Below are positions 37,674 through 45,613 of a stretch of DNA of 64,000 nucleotides, one piece after another. Below the pieces are notes generated by a model. It ran no database searches, was not told the DNA's origin, and saw only the letters and a program-made list of their open reading frames with translations. Source of the stretch: Archangium gephyra (GTDB taxonomy: Bacteria > Myxococcota > Myxococcia > Myxococcales > Myxococcaceae); contig NZ_CP011509.1 in NCBI RefSeq assembly GCF_001027285.1, forward strand, positions 732,501-796,500. The letters run 5' to 3'. Position 1 is the first letter of the stretch. Every line of letters begins with the position of its first letter. Position numbers and translations under genes: made by a program.

Positions 37674-39274
37674 CACTCGCCGTCCACGTCCTTGCGGGGG
37701 ACGATGCGGGCGGGGATGCCCACGGCCACGCTGTCCGGGGGCACGTCCTGGAGCACCACCGCGTTGGCGCCGATGCGCGAGCGGGCGCCCACGGTGATGG
37801 GGCCGAGGATGCGCGCGCCAGCACCCACCCACACGTCATCCTCGATGACGGGGTAGCCGTCGTCCTTGGCGGTGCCCACGGTGTTGTTGCCGTAGAAGCG
37901 CACGCGGTTGCCCACCTTCGCGTCGCCGCCCACCACGGTGCCCAGGCTGTGGACGAAGTACACGCCGCTGCCCAGCTCCACGTCCTTGCCAATCTCCACG
38001 CCGAGCACCGCCGTCTGCGCCACGCGCAGCGCGTGGTTGCCCAGCGGAATGCCCAGCCCGCGCGCGGCCTCACGCAGCCGCTGCAGCGCCAGCACCCGGT
38101 AGCCGTCCGAGGTGAGCACCATGGCGGCCACGGCCTTCAGCCCGGGCTGGCCGTACTCGGACTTCGCCACCTGCAGCGCGTCCTCCTTGAGGGCCTTGGC
38201 CAGCTTCAGCACCTGGCCGGGCCGGCCGGCGGTGAGCGCATAGCGCGCCACGTGCTTCGCGGCCTTCGGGAGCGAGCCCGCCTCGGTGCGCGCGCCGCGC
38301 AGGTACTCCATGGCGTACGTCACCGAGGTGCCCATGAAGGCCGCCTTCTTCAGGCCCGCCTTGTCCGCCAGCTTCGCCGCGGCCATCACCGCCTGCGTCA
38401 CCGGACGGGTGGCCTCGGGCGCCACCACCGCGGCGGCCAGCAGCGGCCGGGCCAGTGGATTCATCTCGAAGAGGTAGCGCCACGGGTCCACCTGCGGCAC
38501 ATCCCCGTGCTTCGCCGCCACGCGCGAGTCGAAGATGCCGTAGCGGTGCGCCCGCTTCAGCCACTTCTCGAAGCTGGTGTGATCCGAGCCGTGCAGCACG
38601 TACGCCTCGGTGCAGAACTCGAAGCGGCAGCCGGCCTTCTCCAGGCGCACGCCCAGTTCAATATCCTCGGACTGGCCCAGGCTCTTGTCGAAGCCACCGG
38701 CGGCCACGTAGTCCTCGCGGCGGAACGACACGTTGCCGGTGAAGAGCTGCCAGCCGCGGGCGCGCCGCTTGGGGCCGCTCATGCTCGCGGCGATGCGGTT
38801 GTTGAGCCACGCGTACCACCGCTCGAAGAGCGGCATGTCGGAGATGGCCGGATCCGGGCGGATGCTGCCGATGACGACGTTGCGCGAGCCGCGCGGGTGA
38901 CGCGCCAGGTGCTTCGCGAGGAAGTCCTCGGCCACCTGCATGTCGTCGTCGGTGATGAGCACCACCTCGCCGCGCGCCGCGAGCACGCCGCGGTGACGGG
39001 CCGCCGCCGCGCCCGCGTTGGCTTGCGTCTCCACGCGCAGGCTGAAGGGCAGCGTCAGCTTCTCCAGGTGGGGCGCCACCGGCTCTCGCGAGCCGTCATC
39101 CACCACCACCACCTCGAAGTCCGAGGCGGGCAGCGTCTGCCGGGCGAACTGCGCCAGCAGCCGTTGGATGAGGTCCACGCGGTTGTAGGTGGCAACGACG
39201 ACACTCAGCCGCGGGCGCATGGCCACGGGCCGAGGTGGAACGGCGGCGCCAGAGGCGCCGTTGGCTGCGCTCAT
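37673..39274 (-). CDS. GT2 glycosyltransferase fused to serine-acetyltransferase-like left-handed beta helix
   Basis: 533 residues. Residues 20-290 are a family-2 glycosyltransferase: RLSVVVATYNRVDLIQRLL, VVVVDDGS, ITDDDMQ (DXD), FTGNVSFRREDYVAAGGFDKSLGQSEDIELGVRL. A helical linker (about 300-410) connects to a left-handed parallel beta helix of CysE/SAT type (GVEIGKDVELGSGVYFVHSLGTVVGGDAKVGNRVRFYGNNTVG, then VWVGAGARILGPITVGARSRIGANAVVLQDVPPDSVAVGIPARIV). The His in FVHSLG fits the catalytic His of such acetyltransferases. The protein probably adds a sugar and acetylates it during repeat-unit assembly. The ATG overlaps the previous stop (ATGA). A start 137 codons upstream is an artefact of overlap with the BY-kinase-like gene. 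Confidence 0.9.
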   Translation of the reverse strand: MSAANGASGAAVPPRPVAMRPRLSVVVATYNRVDLIQRLLAQFARQTLPASDFEVVVVDDGSREPVAPHLEKLTLPFSLRVETQANAGAAAARHRGVLAARGEVVLITDDDMQVAEDFLAKHLARHPRGSRNVVIGSIRPDPAISDMPLFERWYAWLNNRIAASMSGPKRRARGWQLFTGNVSFRREDYVAAGGFDKSLGQSEDIELGVRLEKAGCRFEFCTEAYVLHGSDHTSFEKWLKRAHRYGIFDSRVAAKHGDVPQVDPWRYLFEMNPLARPLLAAAVVAPEATRPVTQAVMAAAKLADKAGLKKAAFMGTSVTYAMEYLRGARTEAGSLPKAAKHVARYALTAGRPGQVLKLAKALKEDALQVAKSEYGQPGLKAVAAMVLTSDGYRVLALQRLREAARGLGIPLGNHALRVAQTAVLGVEIGKDVELGSGVYFVHSLGTVVGGDAKVGNRVRFYGNNTVGTAKDDGYPVIEDDVWVGAGARILGPITVGARSRIGANAVVLQDVPPDSVAVGIPARIVPRKDVDGE

Positions 39275-40041
39275 TTCTTCGGAGCTCCGGACGTGGGCTG
39301 GAGGGTAACGCTTCCGAGGAAGCGGTCCTTCCCAATCAGGTCCAGCGTACGGCGAGCGGAGGTGTAATCCGAAGTGCCGAGTGAGACGCACAGCAGCGCC
39401 CGCTCGGCCGCCAGGGCGACTTCCAGGCCCACGGGGTTGGCGACCACGGAGTCGAGCAGCACCACCACCCGGTCTCCCTGCTCCACGTAGGCCATCATCT
39501 CGGCCACCACGTGCTGGGCGGCGCCGATCTCCAGGCCCTCGGCATCCAGGAAGTGCACCGGCGTGCTGCTCTGCTTGTTGGCCACCTCGAGGATGGCCTG
39601 CACCACCTGCAACCCGGAGCCCCCCTCGTGCGAGGGCACCACCACCAGCGACGACCACCGGCCGCGCTGGTTGAGCATCGCCCACAGGTGCAGCAGGGTG
39701 CTGGAGGGGACGCTGCTGGTGCTCTTCTGCTGAGGAACCGGCTGCTGCTGCTCGACGACCTCGGCCGTGCCTTCCCCGTTGAGGGCAGGGGCGGACGGAG
39801 ACGCAGGGGTGGGCTGAGGACGGTTGCCTCGAATCACCGACAGCGGCTGCACCACGCGCCGCTGATCCGGTGGGTTCGGACCTCCGCCCCGGGAGCCACC
39901 CTTGGTCTTCTTGTCGTGAGGCTCGAACATGGGCATGCCCATGTTACCGCGTTGCCGGGCGTTTGGCATCTCGGAAGCGACAGGATTGGCCTCCTGAGTG
40001 TCGTATTTCCTTGGCCTCTTCGGTTTGCGGTGCGGTATCAT
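39271..40041 (-). CDS. Degenerate BY-kinase-like (Wzc/CpsD-type) protein
   Basis: 256 residues. The N-terminal 110 residues are polar, basic and Gln/Pro/Ser-rich (disordered). The C-terminal half follows the fold order of cytoplasmic capsule tyrosine kinases: RWSSLVVVPSHEGGSGLQVVQAI where Walker A should be, VHFLDAEGLEIGAA, DRVVVLLDSVVANPVGLEVA (Walker B-like strand), ALLCVSLGTSDYTSARRTLDLIG. The P-loop GxxGxGKST is replaced by EGGSGLQ, with no lysine, and there is no Tyr-rich tail, so ATP hydrolysis is unlikely. Its coupling by four-base overlaps to Wzy upstream and GT2 downstream implies a structural or regulatory role in polymer export. Assignment rests on fold order and context. Confidence 0.68.
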   Translation of the reverse strand: MIPHRKPKRPRKYDTQEANPVASEMPNARQRGNMGMPMFEPHDKKTKGGSRGGGPNPPDQRRVVQPLSVIRGNRPQPTPASPSAPALNGEGTAEVVEQQQPVPQQKSTSSVPSSTLLHLWAMLNQRGRWSSLVVVPSHEGGSGLQVVQAILEVANKQSSTPVHFLDAEGLEIGAAQHVVAEMMAYVEQGDRVVVLLDSVVANPVGLEVALAAERALLCVSLGTSDYTSARRTLDLIGKDRFLGSVTLQPTSGAPKK

Positions 40042-41570
40042 ACCAGATTTCCTACTGGGCTGGCTGAATTCTCAGGCGCCGAGACTTCGTTTCGCAGACG
40101 CTGAGGCGCCGGCCACGCATTGGTGACCGTGGCGAGCTTCCCCGCGCACGTCGCCGCCATCGCCACCAGGATGGTGCCCAGCCAGCTGATGGTCCCCATG
40201 TCTCCAAAACACTGGTTGGTATAGGCCACAATCACCGACATCGCCACCAATCCTCCCGCGCGGGCTTCCGGCTCGTGCGCCCGGTGGTAGGCGCGGACGG
40301 CGAGGAACATGGAGATGGAGACCCAGGCCCACAAGCCCGAGAACCCGATGATTCCTCCAAAAGCGAGCATTCCGAGGACGGAGTTGTGGGGGTGGTACAG
40401 GTAGTCGGCGAAGGCGTGGGAGATGTCGGGCAGCTTGATCTTCTCGAGGAAGGGGTGCCCCCAGCCGGTGCCCATGATGGGGTGCTGCTCCCAGGTGTAG
40501 ACGACGTCGAGGTTCTCGATGTCGCGGTAGTCCATCTGCCCCTTCTGGAGGTTCTCGCCCTCCACCAGGGACTTGAAGACGCCGACGATGCCGAAGATGC
40601 CGGTGGGGTTGGACCAGCCCACGGCGAGGTAGAAGGGGAAGAACGGGGCGAGGAACAGGCCGGCGCGAGTGGCGTAGCGCTTCACCCAGTGCCAGGGGCT
40701 GACGACGTACGCGGCGATGAGGGCGAACGTGAAGCTCACGTAGGCCAGGCGCCGGTCGTTGTAGTGCATGCCCATGAGGATGACGGAGCACACCCAGACC
40801 ATGCGCCAGAAGTGCTTGCGGATGGGCTGCTCCATCCACGACATGATGACGGTGGTGAGGCCGGCGACGTACAGCACCGTGTCCGAGTGCGTGGTGGCGT
40901 ACTCGTGGTACAGGCCGCGGGGCCGGGCGATGGTGAGGATGAAGAAGGCGCCCAGGAAGGCCTTCACGCAGCAGCCCACGACGATGATGCGGCCCACGGC
41001 GCGGAAGTCCTCGGGCCCGCGCAGCGCGACGTTGAAGAGCGCCACCAGCAGGGGCAGCGACATCATCTGGTGCCACTGCCACTTGGCCACCACCGAGTTG
41101 CCGCCGTTGATGTAGATGCCCCACACCTGCAGCCAGAGGATGGTGGCCGGCACGGCGATGAGCCCGAGGACGAGCGGCTTGGGCAGCGGCGGGGTGGGCG
41201 GGCCGTCGAGGGTGATGCCCATGGCGCGCCGGTAGGCGTTGAGCCCGAGCAGCCCGACGGTGGCCAGGTCGATGAGGGGCAGGGACATGCCCGGCTTGGT
41301 GAAGAGCAGCAGGCCGGGGAAGTACAGCGGGGACTGCCAGTGGCCCTCGTAGGGCACCTCGGTGACGAGGTCCACCGTGACGGCCATGGCGAAGATGGCG
41401 AGCGCCAGCGTGCGGATCTTCTGCTGGCACAGCCACCACCCGCCCATGACGCCCACCACCGGCAGCAGCGCGGCGGCCGGAGCCAGGACGAGCAGCCCCA
41501 GGGTCGCCAGTCCCAGCAGGGCCAGCGACGCGTAGAAGACGAGGGGACGGGAGAGGAAGTCCTGGATCAT
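40038..41570 (-). CDS. Wzy/O-antigen ligase-like polysaccharide polymerase
   Basis: 510 residues, about 11-12 hydrophobic helices. A large periplasmic loop lies late in the protein (about 345-415), containing DVVYTWEQHPIMGTGWGHPF and YHPHNSVLGMLAFGG, typical of the Wzy_C/O-antigen ligase superfamily with its conserved HNxxL element. An RRLAYVSF motif precedes it. The enzyme would polymerise undecaprenyl-linked repeat units on the periplasmic face after flipping by Wzx, whose gene lies just upstream on the same strand (32-base gap). Its stop overlaps the next start (ATGA). Confidence 0.86.
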   Translation of the reverse strand: MIQDFLSRPLVFYASLALLGLATLGLLVLAPAAALLPVVGVMGGWWLCQQKIRTLALAIFAMAVTVDLVTEVPYEGHWQSPLYFPGLLLFTKPGMSLPLIDLATVGLLGLNAYRRAMGITLDGPPTPPLPKPLVLGLIAVPATILWLQVWGIYINGGNSVVAKWQWHQMMSLPLLVALFNVALRGPEDFRAVGRIIVVGCCVKAFLGAFFILTIARPRGLYHEYATTHSDTVLYVAGLTTVIMSWMEQPIRKHFWRMVWVCSVILMGMHYNDRRLAYVSFTFALIAAYVVSPWHWVKRYATRAGLFLAPFFPFYLAVGWSNPTGIFGIVGVFKSLVEGENLQKGQMDYRDIENLDVVYTWEQHPIMGTGWGHPFLEKIKLPDISHAFADYLYHPHNSVLGMLAFGGIIGFSGLWAWVSISMFLAVRAYHRAHEPEARAGGLVAMSVIVAYTNQCFGDMGTISWLGTILVAMAATCAGKLATVTNAWPAPQRLRNEVSAPENSASPVGNLV

Positions 41571-41602
41571 CGTCTGGAGCGGGCCGAGCTCCCGCCATCA
41601 GC

Positions 41603-43435
41603 TCAGGGCTTGGGGGCCTCGCGGGTGGTGCGCACCCACTCGCCCTTCTTCTCCTCGGGGCGGCTGAGCACCAGCCACACCTTCCAGGCCACGTAGAAGG
41701 GCGCCCAGGCCAGCGCCGTGAGGCCCGACAGGCCCATGCCGGACACCCACCAGCCGCGCATCACGTAGAGCACCAGCGACAGCACGCTCGCCGCCGCCAC
41801 GTACGCGGACAGCGTCAGGTGCCCCTGCCACAGCGACAGCGCCCCGGAGGCCACCGTCACCGCGCCCACGCCCAGCGCCACCCAGCTCAGCGGCGGCACC
41901 AGCAGATCCACGGCCAGGTCCACCAGCACCTTGTCGCCCTTGCGCAGGCCCTCGGCGAGCAGCGGCAGGTCCCGCGCGTCCAGCCCCAGCCGGCCCAGCA
42001 GCAGGTGGGTGGCGGTGACGGCGGCGCACACCCCCACCGTCTTGCCCAGCACGGCGAGGCTGCGCGCGTCCCAGGCCCGCGAGCCGATGGCGTACACGAG
42101 CACGGCGGTGACGACGACTTCGTAGAGGGCCAGGGAGACGGCGGCGGCGCTCGCGCCACCCGTGACGCCCCGCCACTGCATGAAGGGGCCGATGAGCAGC
42201 AGGTTGAGCACCAGCTTGAGGCCCACGGCCAGCACGGTGGTGCGCGTCACCGTCCAGGGACGGTTGGCCGCCATCAGCCAGCTGCCGCACACCGTGGCCA
42301 CGTAGGTGAAGACGAAGATGGGGGCCAGCAGCCGCAGCACCGGCGCGGCCGGCAGGTAGGCCTCGCCAATCAGCAGCCGCACCCACGTCTCGGCGCCCAG
42401 CGCCAGCGCCAGCGTCACCGGCACGGACAGGGAGACGATGCCCTCCAGCCCCCGGCGGAGGATGCGGGTGAACTCCTCCTGGGAGCTGGCCGACGCGCGC
42501 GACATCATCGGCAGCAGCACCCAGCCGAGGATGGGCGAGAGCAGCATCGTCATGCCCGCGATGCCCCAGACGGCGCCGTAGTAGCCGACCTCGGTGATGT
42601 TCGCGAGGGTGCCCAGCACGAAGACGTCCAGGGGTCCGTTGCTGGCGAGCGCCGCGTCGTTGAGGAAGAAGGGCAGGGCGGCCAGCAGCGCCGCGAGCGT
42701 GGCGCGCGCATCCAGGTGCAGCCGCAGCCCGGCATGCTGGCGCGTGAGGCGCCAGAGGAAGACGGCCTTGAAGAGCTCCGCGCCGATGAAGGGCGCGGCC
42801 AGCCACGGCAGCGGCGCGCGCAGCAGCAGCATCGCGGCCAGCCCGAAGCCCCAGATGCACTTCATCAGCACGTGGGCCACGGACAGGCCATCCACCTTCT
42901 CGTGCGCGTGCAGCAGCGCGGCGAGGATGGCGTTGAGGCGGAAGAAGAACTGGTAGACGCCGAGCAGCAGCACCAGGGTGCGCACCTCGGGAGGCGCGCC
43001 CCGCATGTGCATCACCAGCGCCAGGGCGCCCAGCAGCACCACCGCGAGCACGGCCTGCAACAGCAGGGTGCCGCCGAAGAACTCGTTGGCGTGCTCCTTG
43101 CGGACGGCCACCTCCTTGCGGATGTAGACGTCCAGGCCCAGCGCGCTGAGGATGAAGAAGGTGGCCGCGGTGCCGGTGGCCCAGTTGTACTGGCCGAAGC
43201 TCTCCGGCCCCATCAGCCGCGGCACCAGCACCTGCAGGCCGAACCCGATGACGTACGTCACCAGCAGCGACCCGCCCAGCTTCAGGGCGTTGCGCAGGGG
43301 CGTGTGGGTGTCCACCGGTGCGGGCACGGCCCGCGGGGTGGCCGCCTCGCTCGTCTGGGGCGTTTCGATGACGGGTACCTCGACAGGAATGGCCGAGCGC
43401 AGTGAACGACACAGGTACACCCCCGTCAAATACAC
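41603..43435 (-). CDS. Wzx-type polysaccharide flippase (MATE/MOP superfamily)
   Basis: About 610 residues with 14 or so hydrophobic helices. The N-terminal family pattern is LGGSLLVTYVIGFGLQVLVPRLMGPESFGQYNW, followed by LDVYIRKEVAVRKEH and FGWVLLPMMSRAS-like segments seen in polysaccharide_synt (MOP) proteins. It would flip lipid-linked repeat units across the inner membrane. No ATG start fits the 5' end: the best candidate is a GTG (43435), with another GTG at 43420, and neither has a good ribosome-binding site. The frame stays open to 43837 but would overlap the divergent MgtE gene. First gene of the five-gene minus-strand cluster. Confidence 0.85.
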   Translation of the reverse strand: MYLTGVYLCRSLRSAIPVEVPVIETPQTSEAATPRAVPAPVDTHTPLRNALKLGGSLLVTYVIGFGLQVLVPRLMGPESFGQYNWATGTAATFFILSALGLDVYIRKEVAVRKEHANEFFGGTLLLQAVLAVVLLGALALVMHMRGAPPEVRTLVLLLGVYQFFFRLNAILAALLHAHEKVDGLSVAHVLMKCIWGFGLAAMLLLRAPLPWLAAPFIGAELFKAVFLWRLTRQHAGLRLHLDARATLAALLAALPFFLNDAALASNGPLDVFVLGTLANITEVGYYGAVWGIAGMTMLLSPILGWVLLPMMSRASASSQEEFTRILRRGLEGIVSLSVPVTLALALGAETWVRLLIGEAYLPAAPVLRLLAPIFVFTYVATVCGSWLMAANRPWTVTRTTVLAVGLKLVLNLLLIGPFMQWRGVTGGASAAAVSLALYEVVVTAVLVYAIGSRAWDARSLAVLGKTVGVCAAVTATHLLLGRLGLDARDLPLLAEGLRKGDKVLVDLAVDLLVPPLSWVALGVGAVTVASGALSLWQGHLTLSAYVAAASVLSLVLYVMRGWWVSGMGLSGLTALAWAPFYVAWKVWLVLSRPEEKKGEWVRTTREAPKP

Positions 43436-43547
43436 GGATACATGTCTGTAGAGCGGGCAACCGGGCTTCTCACCCGGTGAGAGGACCCTCGGCCCGGGAA
43501 GGCGGGGTGACTGTCTGCCTCCCAGGCTTGCTGGTAGGAGGGCGCAC

Positions 43548-44870
43548 ATGGAGACGTTCGAGCCCGAGCCCATCTTCCCGCATGAGCTCCGCGACGCGTG
43601 GCCCGCGCTCTCGCGGGACGAGCGCGTGGAGAGCTTCAAGCTGGTGCCCCACGCCACGGCGGACGACTTCTTCCTGTCGCTGACCGCGCCGGAGCAGGCG
43701 GAGCTCATCCTGGCCATGCCCCCGGGCGAGCGGCGCACGTGGATGCGGCTGCTGGCCCCGGACGACGCGGTGGACGTGGTGCAGGCGGCTGCGTCCGCGC
43801 ACCGGGAGGCGCTGCTGGGGGAGCTGGACGAGGCCACCCGCCGCGAGGTGCAGGTGCTCCAGGCCTACGAGGAGGACGAGGCCGGTGGGCTGATGAACCC
43901 GCGCTTCGTGCGCGTGCGGCCGGAGATGACCATCGACGAGGCCATCGGCTACCTGCGCAAGCAGACGCGCGAGCAGGTGGAGACCGTCTACTACGCCTAC
44001 GTGCTGGACGCGCGGCAGCACCTGCTGGGCGTGGTGTCGCTGCGCCAGCTCTTCCAGGCCGCCCCGGACAAGCGCGTGGAGGAGGTGATGCGGCGTGACG
44101 TCCTCACCGTCACCGAGAACACGGACCAGGAGGCGGTGGGCCGGCTCTTCGCCGGGCACGCCCTGATGGCCATTCCGGTGGTGGATGCCGAGCGGCGGAT
44201 GAAGGGCCTCGTCACGGTGGACGACATCGTGCACGTGGTCCAGGAGGAGGCCACCGAGGACATCCAGAAGGTGGGTGGCATGGAGGCGCTGGATGCGCCC
44301 TACTTCAAGGTGAGCTTCCTCGGCATGCTGAAGAAGCGCGCGGGCTGGCTGCTGGTGCTCTTCGTGGGCGAGATGCTCACGGCCACGGCCATGGGCCACT
44401 TCGAGGAGGAGATCGCCCGGGCGGTGGTGCTGGCGCTCTTCGTGCCGCTCATCATCAGCTCGGGGGGCAACTCGGGCAGTCAGGCCACCACGCTCATCAT
44501 CCGCTCGCTGGCGCTCTCCGAGGTGCGGCTGCGCGACTGGTGGCGGGTGATGCGGCGCGAGGTGCTGGCGGGGCTGGCGCTGGGGACCATCCTGGGCGGG
44601 GTGGGGATTGCTCGCATCCTCATCTGGGAGGGGCTCTTCCACACCTACGGCGAGCACGCCTTCCTGGTGGCGATGACGGTGGGCGTGTCGCTGGTGGGCG
44701 TGGTGACGTGGGGCACGCTCTCCGGCTCCATGCTGCCCTTCGTGCTGCGCCGGTTGGGCTTCGATCCGGCGAGTGCCTCGGCGCCCTTCGTGGCCACGCT
44801 GGTGGACGTGTCCGGGCTCGTCATCTACTTCACCGTGGCCGCCATCCTGCTGCGGGGCACGCTGCTGTAA
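43548..44870 (+). CDS. mgtE: MgtE-family magnesium transporter
   Basis: 440 residues. Helical N domain (about 1-125, ending EEDEAGGLMNPRFV), two CBS domains (about 130-255: VLDARQHLLGVVSLRQLF and IPVVDAERRMKGLVTVDDIVHVV), then five membrane helices. The transmembrane part has the conserved PLIISSGGNSGSQATTLIIRSLA and a late PFVATLVDVSGLVIYF with the selectivity Asp. In this family CBS and N domains close the pore when cytosolic magnesium is high. Length and domain order are normal. It is divergent from Wzx and ends 16 bases before the SitA-like gene, which it may cotranscribe. Confidence 0.95.
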   Translation: METFEPEPIFPHELRDAWPALSRDERVESFKLVPHATADDFFLSLTAPEQAELILAMPPGERRTWMRLLAPDDAVDVVQAAASAHREALLGELDEATRREVQVLQAYEEDEAGGLMNPRFVRVRPEMTIDEAIGYLRKQTREQVETVYYAYVLDARQHLLGVVSLRQLFQAAPDKRVEEVMRRDVLTVTENTDQEAVGRLFAGHALMAIPVVDAERRMKGLVTVDDIVHVVQEEATEDIQKVGGMEALDAPYFKVSFLGMLKKRAGWLLVLFVGEMLTATAMGHFEEEIARAVVLALFVPLIISSGGNSGSQATTLIIRSLALSEVRLRDWWRVMRREVLAGLALGTILGGVGIARILIWEGLFHTYGEHAFLVAMTVGVSLVGVVTWGTLSGSMLPFVLRRLGFDPASASAPFVATLVDVSGLVIYFTVAAILLRGTLL

Positions 44871-44886
44871 GCCGGCGAGGTGCTTG

Positions 44887-45606
44887 ATGAACGAGAAGAG
44901 AGCGTGGGGGTTGCTGCTCGGCGTGTTGCTGGCCGCGTGCGCGGCCTCGGAGCCGTCACTGCGTGAGCAGGAGGCGGAGCGGGAAGTGGCCGATACGTGC
45001 CTGACCGTCCTCTGTGACGAGCAGGTGTGCGGCTTCTTCCGCTGCGAGGACGTGGCCGGGGTCATGGCCGCGAGTGACAGGGCCGAGGCCGCGCCTGACG
45101 GTGTGGTGAAGGTGCTCGACATGCAGGGGCTGGGTGTGTACCCGCCCGGCTACAGCGGTTCTCCCATGAGGTACTGGGGGCGGCCGCTGCCCCTGCAACG
45201 GGAGCAGGGGGCCGTCTTCATCATCCCCTGGAGGAACCACCACCTCCGCAACCTGCTGCCGAGCCAGAAGCAGCTCCTCGAGGAGGCCAACAGGAAGCTG
45301 AACCGGCCTCACGAGAAGCACCACATCTTCCCGCAGGAGTTCAAGGCGTGGTTCAAGCTCAAGGGGATCAACATCCATCAATGGACGATGTGGATCGAGA
45401 CAGAGCAGCACCAGCGCATCCACTGTGGTGCGAGTGGTGGACCCTGGAACGCGGCATGGCGGCAGTTCAAGAGGGCCAATGAACAAACCGCGACGAAGGA
45501 TGAAATCTGGAAGCACGCCTGGGAGCTGTGTGTGCGCTTCGGCCTGATGGCTCCCCTCCAGCCGTACCATGGCAAGACGCAGCTGCCTCCCCCCATGCCG
45601 TTCTGA
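44887..45606 (+). CDS. SitA6-family polymorphic toxin lipoprotein
   Basis: 239 residues. A lipoprotein signal (WGLLLGVLLAACAAS, Cys near residue 18) fits outer-membrane exchange delivery. After a Cys-containing segment (TCLTVLCDEQVCGFFRC) and a linker, the C-terminal domain holds the nuclease-like pattern RPHEKHHIFPQEFKAWF, NIHQWTMWIETEQHQRIH and GGPWNAAWRQF, shared by TIGR02269/DUF2380 proteins and HNH-type polymorphic toxins. In Myxococcus, SitA lipoproteins move between kin by TraA/B-dependent outer-membrane exchange and poison cells lacking the cognate SitI. The gene is followed seven bases later by a matching immunity candidate. A sitB-like gene is not seen. Nuclease activity is inferred from the H-x-x-P/HxxH pattern. 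Confidence 0.88.
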   Translation: MNEKRAWGLLLGVLLAACAASEPSLREQEAEREVADTCLTVLCDEQVCGFFRCEDVAGVMAASDRAEAAPDGVVKVLDMQGLGVYPPGYSGSPMRYWGRPLPLQREQGAVFIIPWRNHHLRNLLPSQKQLLEEANRKLNRPHEKHHIFPQEFKAWFKLKGINIHQWTMWIETEQHQRIHCGASGGPWNAAWRQFKRANEQTATKDEIWKHAWELCVRFGLMAPLQPYHGKTQLPPPMPF

Positions 45607-45613
45607 GGAGAAG

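Noticed and set aside
35316-37856. 846-codon plus-strand frame across the GH44 gene
   Set aside because: Val/Gly/Ala/Leu-rich antisense shadow; the opposite strand has GH44 catalytic motifs.
43436-43837. Extension of the flippase frame into the MgtE gene
   Set aside because: It overlaps the start of a divergent, clearly conserved magnesium transporter and has no membrane-protein character.
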